Part shown: positions 8,135-16,629 of the stretch, piece after piece | Layout: every line of letters begins with the position of its first letter | Numbering within the stretch: position 1 is the stretch's first letter | Assembly (NCBI GenBank): GCA_035644395.1 | Contig: DASQOR010000074.1 | Location: 29,836-93,835, forward strand | DNA: 64,000 bases | Direction: 5' to 3' | Origin: JBGPLJ01 sp035644395 | Lineage (GTDB): Bacteria > Pseudomonadota > Gammaproteobacteria > Steroidobacterales > Steroidobacteraceae | Notes under the pieces: generated by a model | The model's input: the letters and a program-made list of their open reading frames with translations, nothing else | What the model was told of the DNA's origin: nothing | Database searches by the model: none | Translations under genes and position numbers: made by a program

Positions 8135-10072
8135 ATGTTCGGTCAAGCAGGATGCCGCGGGTTGCTGCGCGCGACCGCCGCGCTTTTCATCGGCTGCGCG
8201 CTCGCACACGCCGAACCACCGCCGCTGGACGCGTTCTTCCAGGGGGCCCGGCTCAAGGACGTCAGCATTTCACCCGACGGGCGGTATCTCGCGCTGATCG
8301 CGAGGCTCGACGGCAAGCCGTTCGTCGCGGTGAAGGATCGCCAATCGACAGCGGCCGCAGTGCCTGTCCTTGCGATCGATCCGAAGGAGCACTACGAACC
8401 GATGTGGTGCCACTGGGCGAACGACACCCGCATCCTCTGCGCCTTCCTCGGCCGCGACAACGGGCGCGACCTCGCGAAGCACTACGGCGTCACGCGTCTC
8501 GTCGCCGTGAATGCCGACGGCAGCCAGCAGAAGATCATCGTGCAGCAGTCGTTCACCTTCGGCGGCGAGACCCAGCAGTTCCAGGACCGCATCATCGACT
8601 GGACGCCGGCGGATCCGAGGACGGTGCTCATCGAATCCCAGGACGCGGTCGACCGGGAGCTCGGCGTCTACACGCTCGACGTCTACTCGGGCTACATGAA
8701 TCTCGTCGTCAATCCGCACGATGACATCGGCGACTTCGACAGCGACGGGCAGGGCAATGTGCGGCTCGGCGCCGGCATGGACCCGGACGGCAAGGTTTCC
8801 TTCTTCGCCCGCCTGGCCGGCGAGAAATCCTGGCGCCGCGTGACCCGCGTCGATCATCTGTCGCTGTCGGCCGCCTTCGAGCCGATCGCCGTCATCCCGA
8901 ACACCAATTTTGCCTGGGCCATTCGCGACAAGGACGGCAGCCGGGCGCTCTGGAAGATCGACCTCGAGGACAAGGTCGATCCGATCCTCGTCTACTCGAA
9001 GCCCGGCGTCGACGTGTCGCCGCTCCTGAGCTCGAACCGCGAGCTCCTCGCCGTCACCTACGAGGGCGACGAGAGCGGATTCTTCTACACGGATACGCGT
9101 GCGCACCTCATCGGGGAAATGCTGCCACGGCTTTTCCCGGGCCGGCGCGTCACCTGGGAAGACACGACGGCCGATCTGAGGACCGTGGCCGTGCGGGTGG
9201 ACAGCGATACCAGCCCGCCGAGCTTCAGCCTGCTCGACATCAGCAAGGAAAAGCCGACGCTTGCGACGATCGGCTCGAGCTATCCCGGCCTCGTGAAGTA
9301 CGAGCTGGCGCCGAAGAAGATCATCGAGTACCCGGCCGGTGACGGCACGATGATCCCCGGCTACCTGACCTTGCCCGTCGGCAAGGATGCGGCCCGGGTG
9401 CCGCTCATCCTGATGCCGCACGGCGGCCCGGGCTCGCGCGACACCTGGGGTTTCGACTCCTGGGCCCAGTTCCTCGCGAGCCGCGGCTACGCGGTGCTGC
9501 AAATGAATTTTCGCGGCTCGACGGGCTACGGCAGCAACTGGCACAAGGCCGCCTACAAGGACTGGGGAGGCCTGCCCTATTCCGACGTGATGGACGGGCT
9601 CAAGTGGGCGAAATCGCAGCACATTGGCGATGCCGGCAAGGTCTGTGTCGTCGGGGCGAGTTTCGGCGGCTACCTGTCGCTGCTTGCGGCAACGCGCGAC
9701 AGCGCGCAACTGCGCTGTATCGTCAGCATCGCGGGAGTGAGCGATCTCGAGGAGCTCCTGAGCGACGAGCTCTTCTGGCAGGGCGGCAAGTTCGCCAGGG
9801 ACTACATCGGCAGCAACACCGAGAAGCTGCAGCGGGATTCCCCGCGCCGCCACGCGGCCTCGATCAACGTTCCGGTGCTGCTCATCCACGGCGACGAGGA
9901 CTACACGGTCGAGGTCGACCAGACGAAGATGATGGACGCGGCGCTGAGCTCCGCCCACAAGACGCACAAGGTCGTGATCGTTCCCGGTTGCGATCACTAC
10001 TTCCAGCAGGATTCGCAGCTGCGGACGCTGTTCGAGGAAATGAGCGCTTTCCTGCACGCACAGCTCGACTGA
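8135..10072 (+). CDS. S9 family (prolyl oligopeptidase-like) serine peptidase, exported
   Basis: A 645-residue protein with a signal peptide ending near ALAHAEPP, a beta-propeller-like region to about residue 390 and a C-terminal alpha/beta-hydrolase domain. The catalytic triad is visible: Ser509 in GASFGGY, Asp589 in HGDEDYTV and His621 in GCDHYF. The oxyanion region HGGPGSRDTW lies near residue 430. Length and order fit the dipeptidyl-/acylaminoacyl-peptidase group of family S9, which cleaves short peptides, here probably in the periplasm. It is a single-gene unit on the plus strand. The exact specificity cannot be read from sequence. Confidence 0.93.
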   Translation: MFGQAGCRGLLRATAALFIGCALAHAEPPPLDAFFQGARLKDVSISPDGRYLALIARLDGKPFVAVKDRQSTAAAVPVLAIDPKEHYEPMWCHWANDTRILCAFLGRDNGRDLAKHYGVTRLVAVNADGSQQKIIVQQSFTFGGETQQFQDRIIDWTPADPRTVLIESQDAVDRELGVYTLDVYSGYMNLVVNPHDDIGDFDSDGQGNVRLGAGMDPDGKVSFFARLAGEKSWRRVTRVDHLSLSAAFEPIAVIPNTNFAWAIRDKDGSRALWKIDLEDKVDPILVYSKPGVDVSPLLSSNRELLAVTYEGDESGFFYTDTRAHLIGEMLPRLFPGRRVTWEDTTADLRTVAVRVDSDTSPPSFSLLDISKEKPTLATIGSSYPGLVKYELAPKKIIEYPAGDGTMIPGYLTLPVGKDAARVPLILMPHGGPGSRDTWGFDSWAQFLASRGYAVLQMNFRGSTGYGSNWHKAAYKDWGGLPYSDVMDGLKWAKSQHIGDAGKVCVVGASFGGYLSLLAATRDSAQLRCIVSIAGVSDLEELLSDELFWQGGKFARDYIGSNTEKLQRDSPRRHAASINVPVLLIHGDEDYTVEVDQTKMMDAALSSAHKTHKVVIVPGCDHYFQQDSQLRTLFEEMSAFLHAQLD

Positions 10073-10085
10073 GCCGCGCGGCCGG

Positions 10086-10682
10086 TCACTGGAGCGTCAG
10101 CTGGCCGGCGCCCATGTGCACGAGCAGGCGAAAGCTCCCCGGGCCCGAGCGGTGAAACTTGCGGAAGAAGCCGCCGGTTTCCGCGCCGAGCGCGGAGACG
10201 TCGATCTCACCCGTCGTGACCGACGCATCGATGCTCGCGTAGTCGTCCGCGTCGCCGATATTGATGTCGAGATCGCCGGCGTGCATCTTCACGTCCTTGC
10301 TGCCCCTCACCTCGTTCATCTGCAGGACGCCTGCGGGCATGCGCACCACCAGATTGGTGATGGCGGGCACGCCGATCAGGATGCGAAAGTCATTGTGCGG
10401 CCCTTCAGTGATGCCGCACTCGATGACGTCGCCCTTGACCTTGTAGGTGACCTTGACTGCGGTCGCCTGGTCCGCCTTCTCGCCATCGAAACCGATGGTG
10501 AACTTCGTCGTATCGGAACCCTCGATCACGACCTCGGCGGAGCGGATGTTGAGGGACAGCGTCTTGCCGGATTCCTGGTCGAACTCGTAGTGCACGCGGC
10601 CGGTCTGCGATTCGTCCGCCGCCGACGTCATCGAAAACGACGCCAAGGCCACCAGCGTGGCGATCGCGGCGATGCCCTTCAT
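10086..10682 (-). CDS. Exported protein of unknown function, beta-rich
   Basis: A protein of about 198 residues starting at MKGIAAIATLVALASFSMTS, a clear signal peptide cut near SAADES. The ATG at 10682 was chosen because GGAGGG lies at good spacing before it; the longer upstream frame has no such site. The mature part alternates short strands with IRSAEVVIEGSD, VVRMPAGVLQMNEV and GEIDVSALG, resembling the repeating strands of DUF4097-type putative adhesin domains, but the match is loose. It converges with the S9 peptidase gene, 13 bases apart. Confidence 0.65.
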   Translation of the reverse strand: MKGIAAIATLVALASFSMTSAADESQTGRVHYEFDQESGKTLSLNIRSAEVVIEGSDTTKFTIGFDGEKADQATAVKVTYKVKGDVIECGITEGPHNDFRILIGVPAITNLVVRMPAGVLQMNEVRGSKDVKMHAGDLDINIGDADDYASIDASVTTGEIDVSALGAETGGFFRKFHRSGPGSFRLLVHMGAGQLTLQ

Positions 10683-10770
10683 ACGACTACCCTCCGCCTT
10701 GCACGATAGCATCGACCCGCCGCAGGACGGCATTGTCGCCACCGCGCGACGGCTTCCGCTCATCGCAGGA

Positions 10771-11577
10771 CTATCGGGCCCGACCCAGGGCCTCGATCGT
10801 TTCGGACCAGAGCGCTTCGGTCGCCGCCGCGACGATGCGATCCGAGGAGTGCAGGCCGAGTGGCTCGCCTTCCCAGTCCGTCACCTTGCCGCCGGCGCCT
10901 TCGATCACCGGAATGAGCGCGAGGTAGTCATGCGGCTTCAGCGCCGACTCGATGACGAGGTCGCAATGGCCCGAGGCGAGCAGCCCATAGGAGTAGCAGT
11001 CGCCGCCGAAGCGGCGCAGTCCCGCCTGCCGGCTCACCGCGTCGTAGCGCCGCCATTCATCGCCGCGGAACGCGTCCGGCGACGTCGTGTAGATGCGTGC
11101 GCTCTGCAATTCGGTACAGCGACTCGTGCGGGCAGGCTCGCCATTGAGCCGCGTCGGGCGCCCCGTGCAGCCGACCCACCGCTCCGCGCTCGCCGGCGAC
11201 TCGACGATGCCGATCACCGCGCGATCGCCCTGCATCAGCGCGATCAGCGTACCGAAGAGGGGCATGCCGCAAATGAAGCTCTTGGTGCCGTCGATCGGAT
11301 CGAGCACCCAGGTGAAGTCGCGGCCCGGTTCGTTGGCGAATTCCTCGCCCTGGATGGCGTGGGTCGGAAACTCGGCGCGGATGAGGCGCCTCAGTTCCGT
11401 TTCAATGGCCCGGTCGGCCACCGTCACCGGGCTGTTGTCGGGTTTCTGTTCGATGGCGATGGGCCGGCGGAAATGCTGGCGGGCGATGACGCGCGCGGCG
11501 TCGGCGAGACGCTCCGCAAGCCCAAGCGCGCGATCGAGATCCGTGTGGGGTTCGGTTGGCATCGGCGGAGGGAGCAT
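10771..11577 (-). CDS. hisN: Inositol-monophosphatase family, histidinol-phosphatase-like (HisN type)
   Basis: A 268-residue metal-dependent phosphatase. Signature motifs are NSPVTVADRAIE near residue 50, GEEF near residue 77, WVLDPIDGTKSFI near residue 90 (two catalytic aspartates binding Mg2+) and the C-terminal ALKPHDYLALIPVIEGAGG. The PIDGTKSFI variant and a length near 265 fit the HisN branch that dephosphorylates histidinol phosphate, the eighth step of histidine synthesis, rather than inositol monophosphatase or CysQ. Two in-frame ATGs exist (11577 and 11562). It diverges from ubiE, not from other his genes, so the substrate is an inference. Confidence 0.82.
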   Translation of the reverse strand: MLPPPMPTEPHTDLDRALGLAERLADAARVIARQHFRRPIAIEQKPDNSPVTVADRAIETELRRLIRAEFPTHAIQGEEFANEPGRDFTWVLDPIDGTKSFICGMPLFGTLIALMQGDRAVIGIVESPASAERWVGCTGRPTRLNGEPARTSRCTELQSARIYTTSPDAFRGDEWRRYDAVSRQAGLRRFGGDCYSYGLLASGHCDLVIESALKPHDYLALIPVIEGAGGKVTDWEGEPLGLHSSDRIVAAATEALWSETIEALGRAR

Positions 11578-11616
11578 GCGCTACAATCATCGCGCATCTC
11601 AAATACTTAGAAGCGC

Positions 11617-12366
11617 ATGACCGACCCCAAGACCACCGATTTCGGCTACGAGGAAGTGCCCTGGAGCGAGAAGGCCCGGCGCGTCCGCGGCGTATTCGAT
11701 TCGGTCGCCGACCAGTACGACGTGATGAACGACCTCATGTCGCTCGGCGTTCACCGCCTGTGGAAGTCCTTCACCCTGAGCCAGACCGGACTGAAGCCCG
11801 GCGGCCGGGCGCTCGACGTCGCCGGAGGCACGGGCGACCTGGCGGCGGGCCTTGCCAAGCAGGTGGGTGAGAAGGGCTTCGTGGTCCTCTCCGATATCAA
11901 CGAAGCCATGCTGGTGCGCGGCCGCGACCGGCTGCTCGACCGCGGCGTCGGCGGCAACGTGAGCTGCGCGCTGGCGAACGCGGAGAAACTGCCCTTTGCC
12001 GACAATTTCTTCGATTGCGTGACCATCGGCTTTGGCCTGCGCAATGTCACCGACAAGCCGGCGGCGCTGCGATCCGTGCTGCGGGTGCTGAGGCCCGGCG
12101 GCCAGCTTCTCGTGCTCGAGTTCTCCAAGCCGACCGTGGCACCGCTCAAGCCGATCTACGACGTCTACTCTTTCCGCGTGCTTCCGCTGCTGGGCAGGCT
12201 GGTCGCGAACGACGAGGCGAGTTACCGGTATCTCGCCGAATCGATCCGCCGGCATCCGGACCAGGAGACGCTGCTCGCGATGATGCGCGACGCGGGCTTC
12301 GGCGAGACGAAGTATCACAACCTCACCGGCGGAATCGTCGCGGTGCATCGGGGGTACAAGCTGTAA
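11617..12366 (+). CDS. ubiE: UbiE/MenG C-methyltransferase
   Basis: A 249-residue SAM-dependent methyltransferase that C-methylates the benzoquinol ring in ubiquinone synthesis (and demethylmenaquinol where present). Motifs: FDSVADQYDVMNDLMSLG near the start, the SAM loop ALDVAGGTGDLA near residue 68, the FGLRNVTD signature near residue 140, and RPGGQLLVLEFSKP. It leads a ubiE-ubiJ-ubiB cluster, the order typical of gammaproteobacteria. The 3' end runs directly into a palindromic repeat that separates it from ubiJ. Confidence 0.96.
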   Translation: MTDPKTTDFGYEEVPWSEKARRVRGVFDSVADQYDVMNDLMSLGVHRLWKSFTLSQTGLKPGGRALDVAGGTGDLAAGLAKQVGEKGFVVLSDINEAMLVRGRDRLLDRGVGGNVSCALANAEKLPFADNFFDCVTIGFGLRNVTDKPAALRSVLRVLRPGGQLLVLEFSKPTVAPLKPIYDVYSFRVLPLLGRLVANDEASYRYLAESIRRHPDQETLLAMMRDAGFGETKYHNLTGGIVAVHRGYKL

Positions 12367-12368
12367 GA

Positions 12369-12429
12369 GGGGACAGACTGAAGTCTGTCCCCAAGAGGGG
12401 ACAGACTGAAGTCTGTCCCCTGGCTAATA
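12369..12429. repeat. Two tandem GGGGACAGACTGAAG palindromes between ubiE and ubiJ
   Basis: Two perfect 24-base palindromes (GGGGACAGACTG and its complement) lie at 12369-12392 and 12397-12420, four bases apart, followed by TGGCTAATA. The first starts two bases after the ubiE stop; the tail ends just before the ubiJ start at 12435. The same unit, including TGGCTAATA, recurs at 15387, and a close variant at 13030. This looks like a REP-type mobile palindrome; as RNA it would form hairpins in the ubi message. Confidence 0.9.
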
Positions 12430-12434
12430 AAGGT

Positions 12435-13043
12435 ATGCAGGCATTTACTGAATTGCTGCGGCCGGCCGAGGCCGCCTTCAATCGCGGCATCGAGTCGTCG
12501 TCGACCGCACGCGCGGCGTTCGCGCGGCTCGCCGGCCGCAAGCTCGTCGTCGAGCTGCTCGACACCCGGCTCGCGATCACGGTGACGGCCGCGGAGAACC
12601 GGCTGCTGCTGCACGGCGAAGGCTCGGATGACTGCGACGCCCGCATCCAGGGCACGGTGTTCTCGCTCCTCAGCACGATGCTCGGGCACGAGGGCGAGCA
12701 GAAAGTCGGCCGCGTCATCGTCGAGGGCGACGCCGAAGTGGCGCAGCAGTTCCGCGAGCTCCTGAAGCTCGCGGCGCCGGATCTCGAAGAGGAACTTGCC
12801 CGGCGCCTCGGCGACGTACCGGCCCACCAGATCGGCCGCACGGCGCGTACGGCCTTCGACTGGGGCCGCAAGGCGATCGCAACTTTCGGCCAGAACGTGG
12901 CCGAGTACCTGCAGGAAGAGAACCGCACGGTCGTGCCCAAAGTCGAGCTGGAAGAGTTCGCCGGCGAGGTCGACAGCTTGCGCGAAGCGGTCGACCGGCT
13001 CGAAGCGCGGCTGCGGAGCTGGGGAGATCGGGGACAGACTTAA
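12435..13043 (+). CDS. ubiJ: Ubiquinone biosynthesis accessory factor UbiJ (SCP2-domain)
   Basis: A protein of 202 residues located between ubiE and ubiB. It has an SCP2-like lipid-binding fold in the first 110 residues (LAGRKLVVELLDTRLAITV, then GTVFSLLSTMLGHEGEQKVG, VIVEGDAEVAQQFRELL) and a C-terminal coiled coil (EEFAGEVDSLREAVDRLEAR). UbiJ binds polyprenylated intermediates and organises the soluble Ubi complex with UbiK. The start is the ATG at 12435, immediately after the repeat. The last residues, GDRGQT, and the TAA stop are encoded by a second palindromic repeat, so the natural C-terminus has been replaced or extended. Confidence 0.88.
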   Translation: MQAFTELLRPAEAAFNRGIESSSTARAAFARLAGRKLVVELLDTRLAITVTAAENRLLLHGEGSDDCDARIQGTVFSLLSTMLGHEGEQKVGRVIVEGDAEVAQQFRELLKLAAPDLEEELARRLGDVPAHQIGRTARTAFDWGRKAIATFGQNVAEYLQEENRTVVPKVELEEFAGEVDSLREAVDRLEARLRSWGDRGQT

Positions 13044-13064
13044 GTCTGTCCCCCGTCTGTCCCC
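13030..13064. repeat. GGGGACAGACTTAAG palindrome overlapping the ubiJ 3' end
   Basis: A perfect 24-base palindrome at 13030-13053 followed by an extra half-unit (CGTCTGTCCCC). Its central TTAA supplies the in-frame TAA stop of ubiJ. It differs from the 12369 and 15387 copies at one central position in each arm. Confidence 0.88.
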
Positions 13065-13072
13065 ACGCAACA

Positions 13073-14713
13073 GTGAAACTGCGCGTCATCGGCCGACTGA
13101 TCGAGATTCAGCGTGTGTTAACGCGCTATGGGCTCGACGACTTCATCCGGGCCACTCATCTATATAGGCCGCTCCGGTTCGTCTCCTATCTCTCGCCCTG
13201 GACCTGGTTCCGGCGCCGGCGCGGTTCGCGCGGCGAACGCCTGCGGCTCGCACTGCAGGATCTCGGGCCCATCTTCGTGAAGTTCGGCCAGACCGTTTCG
13301 ACGCGCCGCGACCTCCTGCCCGACGACATCGCCGACGAGCTCGCGAAGCTCCAGGACCAGGTACCGCCCTTTCCGAGCGCGATCGCCAAGGCAGGGATCG
13401 AAGCGGCCTATGGCCGGCCGATCACGGAAGTCTTCGCGAGTTTCGACGACGAGCCGATCGCCGCCGCCTCGATCGCCCAGGTCCACGGCGCCAAGCTCCG
13501 CGACGGGAAGGAGGTCGTCGTCAAGGTCCTGCGGCCGGGCATGCGCGCGCACATCGATCGCGATATCGAGGTGCTCTATGCCTTCGCCGGCCTCGCCGCC
13601 CGCTTCTGGAGCGAAGGCTCGCGCCTGCGGCCGGTCGAGGTCGTGCGGGAGTACCAGAAGACCATCCTCGATGAGCTCGACTTGATGCGCGAGGCCGGCA
13701 ACGCCTCGCAGCTGAGGCGCAATTTCGCGGGTTCGACCCTCCTCTACGTGCCCGAAGTCCATTGGGAATATTGCCGCTCCGGGGTCATGGTCATGGAGCG
13801 CATCCGTGGCCTCGCGGTCAGCAACGTCGCCGAGATGCGGCGCCGCGGGACGGATATCAGGAAGCTCGCGGAAAACGGTGTCGAGATCTTCTTCACGCAG
13901 GTCTTCCGCCACAACTTCTTCCATGCCGACATGCACCCCGGCAACATCTTCGTGCTGACGGACGACCCCGCGAACCCGCGCTACGCCGCGGTCGACTTCG
14001 GCATCGTCGGCACCCTCGATCCCCGCGACCAGCGTTACCTCGCCGAGAACTTCCTCGCCTTCCTCGACCGGGACTACCGCCGGGTGGCGAAGCTGCACCT
14101 CGAATCCGGCTGGGTGCCGCCGGGATCGCGTATCGATGAGCTCGAGTCCGCCGTCCGCACGGTCTGCGAGCCCATCTTCAACAAGCCCCTCAAGGACATT
14201 TCCTTCGCGCAGGTGCTGCTGAGCCTCTTCGAGACCGCCCAGCGCTTCCAGATGCAGATCCAGCCGCAGCTCCTGCTGCTCCACAAGACGCTCCTCAACA
14301 TCGAAGGGCTCGGCCGGCAGCTCTATCCGGAGCTCGACATCTGGAAGACCGCCCATCCGATCCTCAAGGAGTGGATGGGCGAGCAAGTCAGCGGCAAAGC
14401 CTTCTTCGAGCGGCTGCGCTCGCAGCTCCCCGAGATCGCAGCGACCGCCCGGAACCTTCCGCAGGTCATCCATGGCGTCATCCAGCAGGCGGTCGACGGC
14501 AAGTTCCGGGTGCAGGTGGAGACGAAGGGCGTGGAAGAGTTGCGTGCGACCGTGCGCGAGTCGCAGGAGAAGCGCGATCACACTTTCGTCGCGGGCATCC
14601 TGCTGCTCGGTGGCCTCATCTGGTTCGCCGTCGATCGCTCGCCGCTCTGGCCGGGCGCGCTGCTCACTATCGTCGGCGCGCTGTGGATCGCATTCGCGTG
14701 GCGTCGCCGATGA
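13073..14713 (+). CDS. ubiB: UbiB ABC1-family atypical kinase/ATPase
   Basis: A 546-residue protein required for ubiquinone biosynthesis and lipid-intermediate handling at the inner membrane. The KxGQ motif (FVKFGQTVSTRRDLLPDDI) lies near residue 70, the Ala-rich nucleotide loop AAASIAQVHGAKL near residue 130 and VVVKVLRPG near residue 145. The HADMHPGN catalytic loop is near residue 285 and AAVDFGIVG near residue 308. Two C-terminal membrane helices (VAGILLLGGLIWFAV and ALLTIVGALWIAFAW) follow, as is typical. The start is a GTG at 13073, nine bases after the repeat. Confidence 0.96.
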   Translation: MKLRVIGRLIEIQRVLTRYGLDDFIRATHLYRPLRFVSYLSPWTWFRRRRGSRGERLRLALQDLGPIFVKFGQTVSTRRDLLPDDIADELAKLQDQVPPFPSAIAKAGIEAAYGRPITEVFASFDDEPIAAASIAQVHGAKLRDGKEVVVKVLRPGMRAHIDRDIEVLYAFAGLAARFWSEGSRLRPVEVVREYQKTILDELDLMREAGNASQLRRNFAGSTLLYVPEVHWEYCRSGVMVMERIRGLAVSNVAEMRRRGTDIRKLAENGVEIFFTQVFRHNFFHADMHPGNIFVLTDDPANPRYAAVDFGIVGTLDPRDQRYLAENFLAFLDRDYRRVAKLHLESGWVPPGSRIDELESAVRTVCEPIFNKPLKDISFAQVLLSLFETAQRFQMQIQPQLLLLHKTLLNIEGLGRQLYPELDIWKTAHPILKEWMGEQVSGKAFFERLRSQLPEIAATARNLPQVIHGVIQQAVDGKFRVQVETKGVEELRATVRESQEKRDHTFVAGILLLGGLIWFAVDRSPLWPGALLTIVGALWIAFAWRRR

Positions 14714-14872
14714 GCGACGCTCGCTGACGCGAGCGCGCGGCGAAAAAAATTCATTCGGAACTATTGCATCGTGAGTCCGCGTGCCGTGTAATGCGCGCGC
14801 CTCGCGAGGTGTGGTACCGCTCGCGAGGTCCAGCGATGGATCTCCGGGCCTCTTGGGGGTGTTCGCACCGAA

Positions 14873-15238
14873 ATGAGAAACCTCAGGTCTGCAAAACCCA
14901 GACTCTCGAAGCTTTCCCGTTTACTGCAGCGAAATTTTCCGGACTTTTACGCCGAAGCCAGGTTCCAGGTGGGCGACGACGACCACTTTCTCTACGCCCG
15001 CTTCGGACAGTACCTCGCCCGCTCCATTGAAACCGACCGGGCGCCCAGGCAGAAGATCAACCAGGGTTTCAACGTCCTGAACAAGATGGCCGAGGCCGCG
15101 AACGACGATCCGTACGTGCGCACCATGTTCGTCTCAGGACCCCTGGAAGCCATCGTCGATGCGCCGCGCGCGCTGGCCTACGCGAGAAAACGGCTCTCGC
15201 CGGCCGCCCAGGCCTACCTCGATGGGCTGATGGAATGA
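14873..15238 (+). CDS. Conserved hypothetical protein, 121 residues
   Basis: A small soluble protein with an Arg/Lys-rich N-terminus (MRNLRSAKPRLSKLSRLLQR), then NFPDFYAEARFQVGDDDHFL and a helical C-terminal half (INQGFNVLNKMAEAANDDPY, RTMFVSGPLEAIVDAP). I do not recognise a named family with certainty; the second half resembles short uncharacterised proteins that sit beside unrelated genes. It stands alone on the plus strand between ubiB and the cbpM/cbpA pair, with 159 bases of featureless sequence upstream. Confidence 0.6.
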   Translation: MRNLRSAKPRLSKLSRLLQRNFPDFYAEARFQVGDDDHFLYARFGQYLARSIETDRAPRQKINQGFNVLNKMAEAANDDPYVRTMFVSGPLEAIVDAPRALAYARKRLSPAAQAYLDGLME

Positions 15239-15286
15239 AGTCGAGGTCGAAGCCAGTCGAGTGGAAACAAGAAGAATAGGGAGCCT

Positions 15287-15373
15287 CCTCACCCTACCCG
15301 CTCCCCGCAAATGCCGGGGAGCGGGAACCGATATTGTTCCCTCGCCATGTGTGCGGCGGGGGTTAGGGTGAGG
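15287..15373. repeat. CTCACCCTACCC...GGGTTAGGGTGAG nested inverted repeat
   Basis: An outer inverted repeat (CCTCACCCTA near 15287 against TAGGGTGAGG near 15364) encloses an inner perfect hairpin, CCCGCTCCCCG at 15297-15307 against CGGGGAGCGGG at 15315-15325. The structure resembles common proteobacterial intergenic repeats and is a different family from the GGGGACA palindromes. It lies between two converging genes and could also serve as a transcription terminator. Confidence 0.75.
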
Positions 15374-15386
15374 GGGATCTCTGAGA

Positions 15387-15419
15387 GGGGACAGACTGAA
15401 GTCTGTCCCCTGGCTAATA
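15387..15419. repeat. GGGGACAGACTGAAG palindrome with TGGCTAATA tail
   Basis: A 24-base perfect palindrome at 15387-15410 followed by TGGCTAATAG, identical over 33 bases to the second copy between ubiE and ubiJ. It abuts the 3' end of the broken cbpM gene, which is read on the other strand. Confidence 0.9.
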
Positions 15420-15650
15420 GGCGACGCACTTGAGCTTCCAGACCCTGAATCCGCCGTATCAGCGTCAGCGCAATGGCGGCGCCGTGGGCGTCGAGCTCCA
15501 GCTCTTCCTTCAGGCGTGCGGCTGTGCGGGCAGCGAATCAACGAGGTCCTGCACGTCGCTCTCCGTGAGGCGCGCGAGGTCTGCAAGCTCGGCGAGCGAA
15601 AGCGGTCTCTCGTCCTCGACGCTGAGGACCTCCGTGATTTCAATGCGCAT
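15416..15650 (-). pseudogene. cbpM: Degenerate chaperone modulator CbpM
   Basis: The ATG at 15650 overlaps the cbpA stop by 11 bases, the normal cbpA-cbpM arrangement. The first frame encodes about 46 residues (LSLAELADLARLTESDVQDL is recognisable as the MerR-like CbpM helix) and stops at 15510. The C-terminal helix continues in another frame as LKEELELDAHGAAIALTLIR down to about 15417. Intact CbpM has about 20-30 further residues between these blocks, so both a deletion and a frameshift seem to have occurred. CbpM normally binds and inhibits CbpA. A sequencing error could explain the frameshift but not the missing block. Confidence 0.72.
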
Positions 15651-16596
15651 GGCTCTTCTCCCGGTCGAAGTGGCCGCGTGGATTGAAGGCCGAGACGCCG
15701 GCCAGCTCCTTGAAGAGCGACCGTTCCCGTTCGCTCAGCACCGTGGGCACCGCTATCTGCGCCACCGCAAACAGGTCGCCCGCGCCGTCGTGCGGTTTCG
15801 GCAGGCCGCGCCCGGCCAGGCGCAGCTTCTGGCCGGCGCGCGTGCCCGGCGGCACCTTGAGCGCAACCGCACCGGCCAGCGTCGGCACTTCCACCGTCGC
15901 GCCGAGTGCCGCTTCCCACGGCGTCAGCGGCAGCTCGAGGTACAGGTCGTGACCTTCGGCCCTGAATAGCGGGTGCGGACGGAGCGCGATGTTCAGGTAG
16001 AGATCGCCGTCGCGACCGCCGTTGATGCCCTTGCCGCCCTTGCCGGGCACGCGCAGGCGCTGGCCGTCGGTCGCACCCTTGGGGATGCGCACCTTGGTGG
16101 GGTGCGGCACGCGCCGCAGGAGCCCCTGCTCGTCGCGCTCGGGCAACTCGAGATTGAGCTCGAGCATCGCGCCCTTGAACGCGTCTTCGAGCGAGATGGG
16201 AGCGTTCACCTCGTAGTCCTGTCCCGGAATGCGCGCGCCGCGGCGCCGTGACCCGCCCTGCCGGTTCGCTGCGAAGGTTTCGAAAATGTCCGAGAGGTCC
16301 AGGTCCTCGAACGAGAAGGAGGCGCCGCCGCCACCAAACTGGCTGCCCCAGTCCGGCGGCGGGCGGAACTCTTCGCCCGGCCGATGGCTTCCGAGCTGGT
16401 CGTAGGCCTTGCGCTTGTCGGCGTCCTTGAGCGTCTTGTAGGCCTCGGACACTTCCTTGAATCGCTCTTCGGCGCCCGCTTCCTTCGAGACGTCCGGGTG
16501 ATACTTGCGGGCGAGCTTGCGATAGGCGGCCTTGATGTCCGCCTCGCTCGCGGTCCGCTCAACGCCGAGCGCGCTGTAGTAGTCCTTGTATTTCAT
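15640..16596 (-). CDS. cbpA: DnaJ-class co-chaperone CbpA
   Basis: A 318-residue type II J-domain protein. The J domain spans residues 1-70 with the HPD triplet at 33-35 that stimulates DnaK ATPase. It is followed by a Gly/Phe-rich linker (FGGGGASFSF) and two C-terminal beta domains (VRIPKGATDGQRLRVPGKG, LPLTPWEAALGATVEVPTL). The CxxCxGxG zinc region of DnaJ is absent, as in CbpA. It is followed by an overlapping but broken cbpM, so CbpA may here be free of its usual modulator. Confidence 0.93.
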   Translation of the reverse strand: MKYKDYYSALGVERTASEADIKAAYRKLARKYHPDVSKEAGAEERFKEVSEAYKTLKDADKRKAYDQLGSHRPGEEFRPPPDWGSQFGGGGASFSFEDLDLSDIFETFAANRQGGSRRRGARIPGQDYEVNAPISLEDAFKGAMLELNLELPERDEQGLLRRVPHPTKVRIPKGATDGQRLRVPGKGGKGINGGRDGDLYLNIALRPHPLFRAEGHDLYLELPLTPWEAALGATVEVPTLAGAVALKVPPGTRAGQKLRLAGRGLPKPHDGAGDLFAVAQIAVPTVLSERERSLFKELAGVSAFNPRGHFDREKSHAH

Positions 16597-16629
16597 GCGG
16601 GACTCGCCTTGAGGGTGCCAAAGCCCCGT

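Noticed and set aside
8270..10057. A 595-residue minus-strand open frame opposite the S9 peptidase
   Set aside because: The plus-strand product has signal peptide, propeller and a complete catalytic triad; the minus frame has none of these.
12369..15419. Possible CRISPR array, because of recurring near-identical repeats
   Set aside because: The units are self-palindromic, irregularly spaced across several kilobases and lie between ordinary genes; there are no regular spacers and no cas genes.
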